This document shows, in pieces, positions 52,678 through 60,767 of a stretch of DNA of 64,000 nucleotides. A program made the translations under genes and the position numbers. Location of the stretch: assembly GCA_041277045.1 (NCBI GenBank), contig JBGFSY010000001.1, forward strand, positions 992,001 to 1,056,000, written 5' to 3'. How positions within the stretch are numbered: position 1 is the stretch's first letter; the number at the start of each line of letters is the position of its first letter. Under the pieces are notes generated by a model, which worked only from the letters and a program-made list of their open reading frames with translations, did no database searches and was not told where the DNA came from. Source of the DNA: Reddybacter sp041277045. Its GTDB lineage: Bacteria > Pseudomonadota > Gammaproteobacteria > Pseudomonadales > Porticoccaceae.

Positions 52678-53091
52678 ATGCTGCAACCGAAACGAACAAA
52701 ATACCGCAAGATGCACAAAGGCCGGAACCGAGGCCTTGCGCAACGCGGCAGTAAAATTAGCTTTGGTGAATACGGACTGAAAGCTGTCGGTCGTGGACGC
52801 TTAACAGCGCGCCAAATCGAAGCTGCACGTCGTGCGATGACGCGTCATGTCAAGCGTGGCGGCAAAATCTGGATCCGTGTGTTTCCTGATAAGCCGATCA
52901 CCCAGAAGCCTCTGGAAGTGCGAATGGGTAAAGGTAAGGGCAACGTTGAATATTGGGTAGCTCTTATCCAGCCAGGGCGCGTGTTATACGAAATGGAAGG
53001 CGTTACTGAAGAGATCGCACGCGAAGCTTTTGAGCTTGCTGCCGCGAAACTGCCTATCCAGACAACTTTTGTTAAGCGGACGGTGATGTGA
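52678..53091 (+). CDS. rplP: Ribosomal protein L16
   Basis: L16 shapes the A-site region of the 50S subunit. The 137-residue product starts MLQPKRTKYRKMHKGRNRG and has GRLTARQIEAARRAMTRH. RVFPDKPITQKPLEVRMGKG carries the arginine hydroxylated in E. coli. The stop overlaps the rpmC ATG by one base. Confidence 0.98.
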   Translation: MLQPKRTKYRKMHKGRNRGLAQRGSKISFGEYGLKAVGRGRLTARQIEAARRAMTRHVKRGGKIWIRVFPDKPITQKPLEVRMGKGKGNVEYWVALIQPGRVLYEMEGVTEEIAREAFELAAAKLPIQTTFVKRTVM

Positions 53092-53297
53092 TGAAAGCCA
53101 GTGAACTTCGTGAGAAAAACCCCGAAGAGCTGAATTCAGCCCTCCTCGGTGAGCTGGAAGCTCAGTTCAAGTTGAGGATGAAGCGCTCCACCGGTCAGCT
53201 CAATGAAAGTCATGAGATGAAAATTGCACGACGTAATGTGGCGCGTATTAAAACCGTCCTTAACGAGCAAGCAAACGAAAAAGCAGGTGGTCAGTGA
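53091..53297 (+). CDS. rpmC: Ribosomal protein L29
   Basis: L29 lies by the tunnel exit next to L23. The 68-residue product reads MKASELREKNPEELNSALL and has the conserved RNVARIKTVLNEQ. ATG at 53091 is preferred to the GTG one codon earlier. Both ends overlap their neighbours by one base, a sign of tight coupling. Confidence 0.97.
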   Translation: MKASELREKNPEELNSALLGELEAQFKLRMKRSTGQLNESHEMKIARRNVARIKTVLNEQANEKAGGQ

Positions 53298-53560
53298 TGA
53301 CAGCAAGCAACACGGCGCGAACTCTTTCCGGAAGAGTTGTCAGTGACAAAATGGATAAAACTGTAACGGTTTTGATTGAGCGGCGGGTAAAGCACGCGCT
53401 CTACGGCAAATACATCAGCCGGTCCACAAAGCTTAAAGCACACGATGAGGCAAATGAGTGCCGCACTGGTGATCTCATCACCATCGCTGAAACTCGGCCT
53501 CTCTCAAAAACCAAGTCCTGGGCTTTGGTTAACATCGTTGAGCGCGCTACCGAAGTTTAA
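53297..53560 (+). CDS. rpsQ: Ribosomal protein S17
   Basis: S17 is an early 16S-binding protein of the 30S body. The 87-residue product has the OB-fold signature RTLSGRVVSDKMDKTVTVLI and the C-terminal ETRPLSKTKSWALVNIVER. ATG at 53297 overlaps the rpmC stop. It ends the S10-type block; rplN follows after 31 bases. Confidence 0.97.
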   Translation: MTASNTARTLSGRVVSDKMDKTVTVLIERRVKHALYGKYISRSTKLKAHDEANECRTGDLITIAETRPLSKTKSWALVNIVERATEV

Positions 53561-53591
53561 GTTACTGCGTGGCACAGGTTTGGAGTAGAGA

Positions 53592-53960
53592 ATGATACAA
53601 ACACAAAGTTATCTCGAAGTTGCCGATAATAGCGGTGCTCGCAGAGTAATGTGCATCAAGGTACTAGGTGGTTCGCACCGTCGTTATGCCTCGGTTGGTG
53701 ACATTATTAAGGTTACTGTAAAAGAAGCCATACCACGTGGCAAAGTTAAAAAAGGCCAGGTAATGAACGCCGTTGTGGTTCGTACCCGTAAAGGTGTGCG
53801 TCGTTCTGATGGTAGCTTGATCAAATTTAGTGAAAATGCAGCAGTGCTTCTAAACGCACAAAATGCACCGATAGGCACGCGCATTTTTGGCCCAGTTACA
53901 CGCGAGCTGCGTAGCGAACGCTTTATGAAAATTATTTCACTGGCTCCAGAAGTACTTTAG
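53592..53960 (+). CDS. rplN: Ribosomal protein L14
   Basis: L14 forms an inter-subunit bridge and is the target of the silencing factor RsfS. The 122-residue product starts MIQTQSYLEVADNSGARRVM and has the highly conserved VKEAIPRGKVKKGQV and IGTRIFGPVTRELR. It is the first gene of the spc group, in standard order. Confidence 0.98.
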   Translation: MIQTQSYLEVADNSGARRVMCIKVLGGSHRRYASVGDIIKVTVKEAIPRGKVKKGQVMNAVVVRTRKGVRRSDGSLIKFSENAAVLLNAQNAPIGTRIFGPVTRELRSERFMKIISLAPEVL

Positions 53961-53977
53961 GTTAGCAGGCAAATATT

Positions 53978-54304
53978 ATGGCGATGAAAAAAATCAGACG
54001 CGATGATGACGTAATCGTTATTGCCGGTCGTGATAAAGGTAAGCGAGGCAAAGTCCTCCAGGTATTGTCTGATGGCCGCTTGTTGGTTTCAGGTATACAA
54101 ATTATCAAAAAGCACCAAAAGCCTAACCCCCAGATGGGTGTACAGGGCGGTATTATTGAGAAAGAAGCACCGATTGATGCATCTAACCTCGCTATCTTTA
54201 ATCCAGAGAGCAGCAAGGCAGATCGAGTTGGTTTTAAAGTGTCGGAAGACGGCAAAAAAATTCGAGTATTTAAATCCACCGGCGCAGCCGTGGATGCCAA
54301 GTAG
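53978..54304 (+). CDS. rplX: Ribosomal protein L24
   Basis: L24 starts assembly of the 50S subunit. The 108-residue product has a KOW motif (DDVIVIAGRDKGKRGKVLQV at about 9-28) and KKHQKPNPQMGVQGGIIEKE. The ATG at 53978 gives MAMKKIRRDD, a normal family start. The gap to rplN is 17 bases. Confidence 0.97.
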   Translation: MAMKKIRRDDDVIVIAGRDKGKRGKVLQVLSDGRLLVSGIQIIKKHQKPNPQMGVQGGIIEKEAPIDASNLAIFNPESSKADRVGFKVSEDGKKIRVFKSTGAAVDAK

Positions 54305-54316
54305 GGTAATGTAGAG

Positions 54317-54862
54317 ATGGCAAGGCTCAAAGAATTATACAAAACTGAAATTGCAGCGAAGCTTAAAGAAGAGCTAGGTCTGGACAATGTGATGGAAGTT
54401 CCTCGCATTAGCAAAATCACACTCAATATGGGTGTTGGTGAAGCGCTGGCTGACAAAAAGGCCCTGGATCATGCTGTTCGTGACCTCGAGACCATTGCGG
54501 GTCAAAAAGTTGTCGTCAATCTGGCGCGTAAATCCATCGCGGGCTTTAAGGTACGCGAAGGTTGGCCGATTGGTTGTAAAGTGACGCTGCGTAGCGATCG
54601 TATGTATGAGTTCCTCGAGCGTTTGGTCGATATCGCCATCCCTCGAATTCGCGATTTCCGCGGCATTAGTCCCAAGTCATTTGACGGACGTGGTAATTTT
54701 GCAATGGGTGTTACCGAGCAAATTATCTTCCCTGAAATCGACTATGACAAAATCGATAAGCTGCGTGGTCTTGATATCACTATCACCACGACGGCTCGCA
54801 CTAACGACGAAGGACGTGCGCTATTAAGAGCGTTCAATTTCCCCCTTAAAGGTGATAAATAG
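54317..54862 (+). CDS. rplE: Ribosomal protein L5
   Basis: L5 binds 5S rRNA and contacts P-site tRNA. The 181-residue product has MARLKELYKTEIAAKLKEEL at the start, SKITLNMGVGEALADKKAL, and FRGISPKSFDGRGNFAMGV. Twelve bases separate it from rplX and two from rpsN. Confidence 0.98.
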   Translation: MARLKELYKTEIAAKLKEELGLDNVMEVPRISKITLNMGVGEALADKKALDHAVRDLETIAGQKVVVNLARKSIAGFKVREGWPIGCKVTLRSDRMYEFLERLVDIAIPRIRDFRGISPKSFDGRGNFAMGVTEQIIFPEIDYDKIDKLRGLDITITTTARTNDEGRALLRAFNFPLKGDK

Positions 54863-54864
54863 TC

Positions 54865-55170
54865 ATGGCTAAAACATCGATGGTCGAGCGTGAAAAGAAA
54901 CGCACTAAGCTGGTAGCCAAATACGCTACTAAGCGTGCGGCTATTAAGGCAGTGATTGCCAATGTTGACTCCACGGCTGAAGAGCGCTGGGAAGCACAAT
55001 TACAACTGCAAAAGATGCCCCGCGATTCGAGTGCTTCGCGCCAACGACGTCGTTGTCAGATTACCGGGCGCCCACACGGTGTCTACAGAAAGTTTGGTCT
55101 TTGCCGTAATAAGCTCCGCGAAGCTGCAATGCGTGGAGATGTCCCTGGTCTTGTTAAGGCTAGTTGGTAG
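54865..55170 (+). CDS. rpsN: Ribosomal protein S14
   Basis: S14 lies in the 30S head. The 101-residue product is the long form without the zinc CXXC pairs. It starts MAKTSMVEREKKRTKLVAKY and ends with RCQITGRPHGVYRKFGLCRN and the conserved LREAAMRGDVPGLVKASW. It starts two bases after the rplE stop. Confidence 0.97.
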   Translation: MAKTSMVEREKKRTKLVAKYATKRAAIKAVIANVDSTAEERWEAQLQLQKMPRDSSASRQRRRCQITGRPHGVYRKFGLCRNKLREAAMRGDVPGLVKASW

Positions 55171-55191
55171 AGTCGGGAAGAGGAATTACTT

Positions 55192-55584
55192 ATGAGTATG
55201 CAAGATCCCTTATCAGATATGTTAACCAGAATTCGCAATGCACACTCGCGAGCTAAGGTCAGCGTAACAATGCCATCTTCCAAGTTGAAGATAGCTGTAG
55301 CAAACGTGCTTAAAGAAGAAGGCTATATCACTGGTTTCAGTGTTGCCGAGGGCACCAAAGCTGAGTTGAGCATTGAGCTTAAATATTTTGAAGGCCGTCC
55401 AGTCATTGAAGAGATTGGTCGTTTCAGTCGCCCAGGCTTGCGTCGCTATGCTGGTGCAACTGAGTTGCCGAATGTCCGTGCCGGGCTTGGAATTGCCATC
55501 GTATCCACCAGCAAAGGTGTTATGACCGACCGCGCCGCACGTAGTGCTGGTGTTGGCGGCGAAGTACTTTGCACCGTCTTTTAA
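55192..55584 (+). CDS. rpsH: Ribosomal protein S8
   Basis: S8 binds the central domain of 16S rRNA and, in E. coli, represses the spc operon by binding rplE mRNA. The 130-residue product starts MSMQDPLSDMLTRIRNAHSR and ends with VSTSKGVMTDRAARSAGVGG and GEVLCTVF. The gene follows rpsN by 21 bases. Confidence 0.98.
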   Translation: MSMQDPLSDMLTRIRNAHSRAKVSVTMPSSKLKIAVANVLKEEGYITGFSVAEGTKAELSIELKYFEGRPVIEEIGRFSRPGLRRYAGATELPNVRAGLGIAIVSTSKGVMTDRAARSAGVGGEVLCTVF

Positions 55585-55599
55585 CGGGAACTAACGAAG

Positions 55600-56133
55600 A
55601 TGTCTAGAGTAGCTAAAAACCCAGTCGCGATTCCGAAAGGTGTCGAGGTCAAATTGGCCACTGGTGAGATTTCTGTTAAGGGTTCTGGCGGACAGCTGGA
55701 TCTCGCTTACAATAGTGCTGTCGAAGTCGCTGAAGAGGATAGCGTACTTACCTTCACGGCTAAAGATGGCAGCCGTACTGCCCTGAGCCATGCGGGTACC
55801 GTTAGAGCGCTCGTTAGTAATATGGTAACTGGTGTAACCACTGGCTTTGAGAAAAAGTTACAGCTGGTAGGTGTTGGTTATCGTACTGCCGTTCAGGGAA
55901 ATAAGTTAAACCTGACGCTTGGTTTTTCTCACCCGGTAGTTTACGAGCTGCCCAAAGGTGTAAGTGCCGAAGCGACAAGCCAAACAGATTTGGTACTGAA
56001 GTCTGCCGATAAGCAGCTCTTGGGTCAGGTCGCATCCGATATACGCGCCTTCCGTCCACCGGAGCCTTATAAGGGCAAAGGCGTACGATATACGGACGAG
56101 CATGTCGTTCGTAAAGAAGCTAAGAAGAAATAG
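55600..56133 (+). CDS. rplF: Ribosomal protein L6
   Basis: L6 lies near the factor-binding centre of the 50S subunit. The 177-residue product starts MSRVAKNPVAIPKGVEVKL. It has LQLVGVGYRTAVQGNKLNL and the C-terminal signature PEPYKGKGVRYTDEHVVRKE. The gap to rpsH is 15 bases. Confidence 0.98.
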   Translation: MSRVAKNPVAIPKGVEVKLATGEISVKGSGGQLDLAYNSAVEVAEEDSVLTFTAKDGSRTALSHAGTVRALVSNMVTGVTTGFEKKLQLVGVGYRTAVQGNKLNLTLGFSHPVVYELPKGVSAEATSQTDLVLKSADKQLLGQVASDIRAFRPPEPYKGKGVRYTDEHVVRKEAKKK

Positions 56134-56142
56134 GTCGAAGTG

Positions 56143-56502
56143 ATGAGTGATAAAAAGCAAACAAGATTACGCCGTGCACGCCGCGGGCGAGCAAAAATAC
56201 GCGAGCTTGGTATATCTCGCCTTTGTGTCAATCGCACACCGCGACATATTTATGCTCAGGTTATTGTTGCCAGTGAAAACGGCGACACTGTAGTGGCGGC
56301 TGCTTCCACCCTCGATAAGGCGATTACGCCTGAAGGTAGTCGCGGTAACGCAGATGCCGCTAGTCTAGTGGGCACTTTGATTGCCGATCGCGCTAAAGCG
56401 GCCGGTGTCACTAAAGTGGCCTTCGATCGCAGCGGTTTTAAATATCATGGTCGAGTGCAGGCCCTGGCTGACGCCGCTCGTGCTGGCGGACTGGAATTTT
56501 AA
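56143..56502 (+). CDS. rplR: Ribosomal protein L18
   Basis: L18 binds 5S rRNA with L5. The 119-residue product starts MSDKKQTRLRRARRGRAKIR and ends RSGFKYHGRVQALADAARAG plus GLEF. ATG at 56143 is chosen over the in-frame GTG one codon earlier. The gap to rpsE is ten bases. Confidence 0.97.
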   Translation: MSDKKQTRLRRARRGRAKIRELGISRLCVNRTPRHIYAQVIVASENGDTVVAAASTLDKAITPEGSRGNADAASLVGTLIADRAKAAGVTKVAFDRSGFKYHGRVQALADAARAGGLEF

Positions 56503-56512
56503 AGGTAAACTC

Positions 56513-57025
56513 ATGGCAAAGAATAACCAGAGAAACGTCGACCCTAATGAAGGGCTGATGGAAAAATTGGTCGAAGTCAATCGTGTCGCCAAGACAGTAA
56601 AAGGTGGTCGCATATTTGGTTTCACTGCTTTGACGGTCGTCGGCGATGGCAATGGTCGTGTCGGCTTCGGTCGTGGTAAGGCGCGCGAAGTTCCGTTGGC
56701 TATTCAAAAGGCAATGGAAGCAGCGCGTCGCAACATGATTACAGTTGGGCTAGATGGAAATACGATCCAGTATCCCATCAAAGCGAATCACGGCGCATCA
56801 AAGGTTTACTTGCAGCCAGCATCAGAAGGTACAGGCATTATTGCCGGTGGCGCAATGCGAGCCGTATTGGAATTGGCTGGAGTACAGAATGTACTGGCCA
56901 AATGCTACGGTTCTACCAACCCTGTTAACGTTGTGCGCGCCACATTCAAGGGTTTGCAGACAATGCGCTCACCAGAAGATGTCGCAGCAAAACGCGGTAA
57001 AACGGTAGAGCAGATTAGCGAATAG
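56513..57025 (+). CDS. rpsE: Ribosomal protein S5
   Basis: S5 shapes the mRNA entry site and affects accuracy. The 170-residue product starts MAKNNQRNVDPNEGLMEKL. It contains VNRVAKTVKGGRIFGFTAL, GRVGFGRGKAREVPLAIQKA and the C-terminal GSTNPVNVVRATFKGL. An in-frame upstream extension to 56381 overlaps rplR and is not used. The spectinomycin loop (VAKTVKGGR) is wild type. Confidence 0.98.
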   Translation: MAKNNQRNVDPNEGLMEKLVEVNRVAKTVKGGRIFGFTALTVVGDGNGRVGFGRGKAREVPLAIQKAMEAARRNMITVGLDGNTIQYPIKANHGASKVYLQPASEGTGIIAGGAMRAVLELAGVQNVLAKCYGSTNPVNVVRATFKGLQTMRSPEDVAAKRGKTVEQISE

Positions 57026-57059
57026 CGCTGTTTACCTGTACGACTATTTGGAAATAAGC

Positions 57060-57239
57060 ATGGCTAAAATTAAAGTAACTCAAATACGCAGCACCATTGG
57101 TCGACTGCCGAGCCACAAAAGCTGCATTAAGGGCCTTGGTTTGCGTCGTATTGGTCATACTGTAGAACTTGAAGATACCCCCTCAGTACGCGGCATGGCG
57201 ACTAAGGTCTTCTACATGGTTAAAGTCGAGGAAGTATAA
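57060..57239 (+). CDS. rpmD: Ribosomal protein L30
   Basis: L30 is a small 50S protein. The 59-residue product starts MAKIKVTQIRSTIGRLPSHK and contains GLGLRRIGHTVELEDTPSVR. ATG at 57060 was chosen over an upstream in-frame ATG at 57048 because the family begins MAKIKVTQ. The stop lies one base before rplO. Confidence 0.96.
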   Translation: MAKIKVTQIRSTIGRLPSHKSCIKGLGLRRIGHTVELEDTPSVRGMATKVFYMVKVEEV

Positions 57240-57240
57240 G

Positions 57241-57675
57241 ATGCGTCTCAATACATTGAGTCCTGCTCCCGGTCGTACTCACGCAGCAAAACGTGTGGGT
57301 CGTGGTATTGGTAGTGGTTTGGGAAAAACCTGTGGCCGTGGCCATAAAGGACAGAAGTCGCGTTCTGGTGGTAGTGTGAAGCCGGGATTTGAAGGTGGTC
57401 AAATGCCTTTGCAAAAGCGTTTGCCAAAATATGGCTTCAGCTCGCGTGTTTCTCGAGTTTCTGCACAAATTCGATTGTCAGAACTAAACCTGATCGGTGG
57501 TGATGTCGCTAATATAGAATCACTACGAGCTGCTGGTTTGATTAGTAACGGTATTACGCGGGCCAAAATCTTTTTGTCGGGCGAGCTGAGCAAGCCTATT
57601 GTTGTCCAGGGGCTAGGTATTACACAGGGTGCTAAAACTGCTCTGGAAGCTGCTGGTGGCAAGGTCGAAGAATAG
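57241..57675 (+). CDS. rplO: Ribosomal protein L15
   Basis: L15 is a late-assembly 50S protein. The 144-residue product starts MRLNTLSPAPGRTHAAKRVG. It has the basic glycine-rich segment GSGLGKTCGRGHKGQKSRSG and GFEGGQMPLQKRLPKYGF. ATG at 57241 is directly after the rpmD stop; longer upstream frame not used. It precedes secY by 17 bases. Confidence 0.97.
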   Translation: MRLNTLSPAPGRTHAAKRVGRGIGSGLGKTCGRGHKGQKSRSGGSVKPGFEGGQMPLQKRLPKYGFSSRVSRVSAQIRLSELNLIGGDVANIESLRAAGLISNGITRAKIFLSGELSKPIVVQGLGITQGAKTALEAAGGKVEE

Positions 57676-57692
57676 AAAGGCGGACTAAGCGA

Positions 57693-59024
57693 ATGGCTAA
57701 GGGTGCAAGTTTGCCGCAGGGCAATCAGAAGGGACTGGGCGAGCTTTGGGCTCGCCTTCGCTTTTTGTTGCTTGCGATAGTTATCTATCGTATTGGCACA
57801 CATATTCCTGTACCCGGTATAGATCCTGATCGTATGGCTGAGCTTTTTAGCCAAAGTCAGGGCACTATCCTGGGCATGTTCAATATGTTCTCAGGTGGTG
57901 CGCTTGAGCGAATGAGTATTCTCGCGCTCGGTATCATGCCTTACATATCGGCCTCTATTATTATGCAGTTACTCACAGCGGTTACTCCTTATCTGGAGCA
58001 ATTGAAGAAAGAGGGTGATGCAGGTCGGCGAAAAATAACGCAGTACACGCGTTATGCAACTGTTTTACTCGCCCTGGTTCAGGGTACTGGTATGGCTTAC
58101 GGCCTCGCTGGACAGGGCTTAGCCTACTACGCAGGTGCAAGCTTCTTTCTAGTGGCGATTACTTCATTGGTTACCGGCGCAGTTTTTATGATGTGGCTGG
58201 GCGAACAAATTACTGAGCGTGGTATTGGTAACGGCATCTCGATGTTGATTTTTGCGGGCATCGTTGCTGGTTTGCCTCGCGCATTGGGTCAGGCTTTCGA
58301 ATCTGCGCGTACGGGCGATTTAAATATTATCGTTTTATTGATCGTTGGGATTCTTGCCGTAGCGGTTGTTTATTTCGTTGTGTTTATCGAGCGTGGGCAG
58401 CGACGAATTACTGTCAACTATGCCCAGCGACAGCAAGGTCGTGGTAAGGCCTATGGTCAGCAAAGCACACATCTGCCCCTTAAAGTGAATATGGCCGGTG
58501 TAATACCCGCAATTTTCGCCAGTAGTATTTTGTTGTTCCCCTCGACTTTGGCGGCAATGTTCGGCCAGGGTGCAGGTGCTCCCGATTGGTTGCAGGATGT
58601 ATCCCTATTTTTGGGGCCAGGTCAGCCATTACATATTATTTTGTTTACAGCATTGATTGTGTTCTTTTGCTTCTTCTATACAGCCCTCACGTTTAATCCG
58701 AAAGAAGTATCGGATAACTTGAAAAAGGGTGGTGCTTACTTACCGGGTATACGTCCCGGTCAGCAAACGGCAAAGTACATAGATGGTGTTGTTACTCGTT
58801 TAACGATGGTTGGTGGTGCTTATATCGCCGCAGTTTGCTTATTACCGCAGTTTTTAAATGTGTATTTCAATGTGCCGTTCTACCTCGGTGGCACATCACT
58901 GCTGATTGCTGTGGTGGTTACAATGGATTTCATGGCCCAGGTTCAATCTCACCTCATGTCGAATCAATATGACTCGGTGATGAAGAAGGCCAATATGAAA
59001 GGTCAGGGCGGCCCAGGCCGCTAA
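57693..59024 (+). CDS. secY: Preprotein translocase subunit SecY
   Basis: SecY is the channel of the Sec translocon in the inner membrane. The 443-residue product has ten hydrophobic helices. Signatures include IPVPGIDPDRMAELF near 32-46, GTILGMFNMFSGGALERMSI, ALGIMPYISASIIMQL, and GMAYGLAGQGLAYY; the cytoplasmic loop YAQRQQGRGKAYGQQSTHLP binds SecA and ribosomes. It lies in the spc operon as usual, with rpmJ 21 bases downstream. SecE is encoded at 29426. Confidence 0.98.
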   Translation: MAKGASLPQGNQKGLGELWARLRFLLLAIVIYRIGTHIPVPGIDPDRMAELFSQSQGTILGMFNMFSGGALERMSILALGIMPYISASIIMQLLTAVTPYLEQLKKEGDAGRRKITQYTRYATVLLALVQGTGMAYGLAGQGLAYYAGASFFLVAITSLVTGAVFMMWLGEQITERGIGNGISMLIFAGIVAGLPRALGQAFESARTGDLNIIVLLIVGILAVAVVYFVVFIERGQRRITVNYAQRQQGRGKAYGQQSTHLPLKVNMAGVIPAIFASSILLFPSTLAAMFGQGAGAPDWLQDVSLFLGPGQPLHIILFTALIVFFCFFYTALTFNPKEVSDNLKKGGAYLPGIRPGQQTAKYIDGVVTRLTMVGGAYIAAVCLLPQFLNVYFNVPFYLGGTSLLIAVVVTMDFMAQVQSHLMSNQYDSVMKKANMKGQGGPGR

Positions 59025-59045
59025 ATTTTACAATAGGGTTCAATC

Positions 59046-59162
59046 ATGAAAGTACGAGCATCGGTAAAAAGAATTTGCCGCAACTGTAAAGTTGTTAAGC
59101 GCAAAGGCGTGGTTCGAGTGATCTGCGAAACAGACCCTCGTCACAAACAGCGCCAAGGTTAA
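59046..59162 (+). CDS. rpmJ: Ribosomal protein L36
   Basis: L36 is the smallest 50S protein. The 38-residue frame reads MKVRASVKRICRNCKVVKRK and ends with CETDPRHKQRQG. The zinc ligands CXXC, C and H are all present, so this is the zinc-binding form. It was read directly from the sequence; ATG at 59046, stop TAA at 59160-59162. It ends the spc operon. Confidence 0.97.
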   Translation: MKVRASVKRICRNCKVVKRKGVVRVICETDPRHKQRQG

Positions 59163-59179
59163 GGTTTTTTCAAAAGAGA

Positions 59180-59208
59180 TTGATTTTCGTTCGCTAAAGA
59201 GCTATTGT
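59180..59208 (+). promoter_or_regulatory. Candidate alpha operon promoter
   Basis: TTGATT at 59180-59185 and TATTGT at 59203-59208 with a 17-base spacer are followed by the GC-rich CTCGCGCCCG. The 141-base gap between rpmJ and rpsM and the roughly 90-base leader would suit S4-type autoregulation as in E. coli. The -10 box is imperfect. Confidence 0.45.
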
Positions 59209-59303
59209 CTCGCGCCCGTTTTGCTGGGTGTTGCTGTTAGGCAGTAATTAAAGTTAGTAAAACGTTATCAGTTAATATTTAAGATTTACTGGGAGTAAAG
59301 TGG

Positions 59304-59660
59304 ATGGCCCGTATTGCCGGAGTCAATATACCCGATCACAAGCATGCTGTTATATCGCTCACTTATGTTTTTGGCATAGGTAGAACCAGCGCGAAAAAGA
59401 TTTGTTCGAGTGTTGGCATTGAAGAGTCGATTAAAGTATCTGAGTTGTCAGAGTCGCAGCTAGATGCAGTTCGGGCGGCCGTCGCTGAGAATGTCGTTGA
59501 AGGTGACCTCAGACGTGAAGTCAGCATGAATATTAAGCGATTAATGGATCTCGGCTGTTTCCGTGGCATACGCCATCGTCGCAACTTGCCACTACGTGGG
59601 CAGCGAACCAAAACTAACGCCCGCACGCGTAAAGGCCCTCGCAAGCCCATTAAGCGCTAA
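59304..59660 (+). CDS. rpsM: Ribosomal protein S13
   Basis: S13 forms bridges between the subunits and contacts P-site tRNA. The 118-residue product starts MARIAGVNIPDHKHAVISLT. It has FGIGRTSAKKICSSVGI and the C-terminal RHRRNLPLRGQRTKTNARTR. It opens the alpha operon after a leader of more than 90 bases. Confidence 0.98.
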   Translation: MARIAGVNIPDHKHAVISLTYVFGIGRTSAKKICSSVGIEESIKVSELSESQLDAVRAAVAENVVEGDLRREVSMNIKRLMDLGCFRGIRHRRNLPLRGQRTKTNARTRKGPRKPIKR

Positions 59661-59688
59661 GCGACAGATAATTCAGGAAAACTAGGTT

Positions 59689-60081
59689 ATGGCAAAGAGT
59701 CCTTCTAAACCCACGCGAAAGAAAGTGACGCGCACCGTTATCGACGGTATCGCACATATACACGCTTCCTTTAACAACACCATCGTCACCATTACTGACC
59801 GCCAGGGCAACGCGCTGAGCTGGGCAACTTCCGGTGGTTCTGGTTTTCGCGGTTCACGAAAGAGCACGCCATTTGCTGCGCAGGTTGCAGCAGAGCGCGC
59901 AGCTGTTGCAGCCCAGGAATACGGTCTGCAGAACTTAGATGTTGAAGTCAAAGGCCCTGGCCCCGGTAGAGAGTCTGCCGTACGTGCGCTTAATAACGCG
60001 GGTTTGAAAATTACCAATATTACTGACGTGACGCCGATTCCGCACAATGGATGCCGGCCTCCCAAGAAACGACGCGTCTAA
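59689..60081 (+). CDS. rpsK: Ribosomal protein S11
   Basis: S11 forms the 30S platform near the E site. The 130-residue product has HIHASFNNTIVTITDRQGNA and GFRGSRKSTPFAAQVAAERA. It ends with TDVTPIPHNGCRPPKKRRV. Standard order after rpsM, 28 bases apart. Confidence 0.98.
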   Translation: MAKSPSKPTRKKVTRTVIDGIAHIHASFNNTIVTITDRQGNALSWATSGGSGFRGSRKSTPFAAQVAAERAAVAAQEYGLQNLDVEVKGPGPGRESAVRALNNAGLKITNITDVTPIPHNGCRPPKKRRV

Positions 60082-60099
60082 TTTAGAGGATTAAGATCG

Positions 60100-60720
60100 A
60101 TGGCAAGATATCTCGGCCCAACCTGTAAACTATCACGTCGCGAAGGCACTGACCTTTTCCTGAAGAGTGGTATACGCCCTCTGGAATCTAAATGTCGAGC
60201 AGAGAGCATTCCCGGACAACACGGTGCTCGTCGAAGTCGCCTTTCAGATTACGGAGTACAGTTGCGTGAAAAGCAGAAAGTACGTCGTATCTACGGTGTA
60301 CTCGAAAAGCAGTTCCGTAATTACTATAAAGAATCTGCTCGCACGCCCGGTGCTACAGGTGAAAACCTGCTTTGCCTCTTAGAAAGACGTCTCGACAATG
60401 TTGTTTACCGTATGGGGTTTGGCTCAACGCGTGCAGAAGCACGTCAATTAGTCGCTCACAACTCTGTGCTGGTTAATGGTCGTAAAGCTAACATTGCTTC
60501 TTTCCGTGTCAGCGAAGGCGATGTTGTCGCCATCAGGGAGCGAGCTAAGTCCCAACTGCGAATACAATCTTCGCTCCAACTGGCTGCTCAGCGCAGTGAG
60601 ATTGAGTGGGTTGATGTTGATACTAACAAGATGGAAGGCACGTTTAAGCGTATGCCTGATCGTAGTGATCTGCCAGCTGAAATCAACGAAAACCTCATCG
60701 TAGAACTTTACTCTAAGTAA
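60100..60720 (+). CDS. rpsD: Ribosomal protein S4
   Basis: S4 starts 30S assembly, helps unwind mRNA and in E. coli represses the alpha operon. The 206-residue product starts MARYLGPTCKLSRREGTDLF. It lacks the zinc-binding cysteine cluster, and has PGQHGARRSRLSDYGVQLRE. The S4 RNA-binding motif is ERRLDNVVYRMGFGSTRAEA with QLVAHNSVLVNG. It precedes rpoA by 47 bases. Confidence 0.98.
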   Translation: MARYLGPTCKLSRREGTDLFLKSGIRPLESKCRAESIPGQHGARRSRLSDYGVQLREKQKVRRIYGVLEKQFRNYYKESARTPGATGENLLCLLERRLDNVVYRMGFGSTRAEARQLVAHNSVLVNGRKANIASFRVSEGDVVAIRERAKSQLRIQSSLQLAAQRSEIEWVDVDTNKMEGTFKRMPDRSDLPAEINENLIVELYSK

Positions 60721-60767
60721 GGTTTTCCTTGAAATAAGGGCGTGTTTACACGGAATAAGAGACGAGT

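Noticed and set aside
56381..56512. Upstream extension of the rpsE frame (and similar ones before rpsL, rplV, rplO)
   Set aside because: The extensions overlap the preceding gene, and the family N-termini begin at the internal starts used here.
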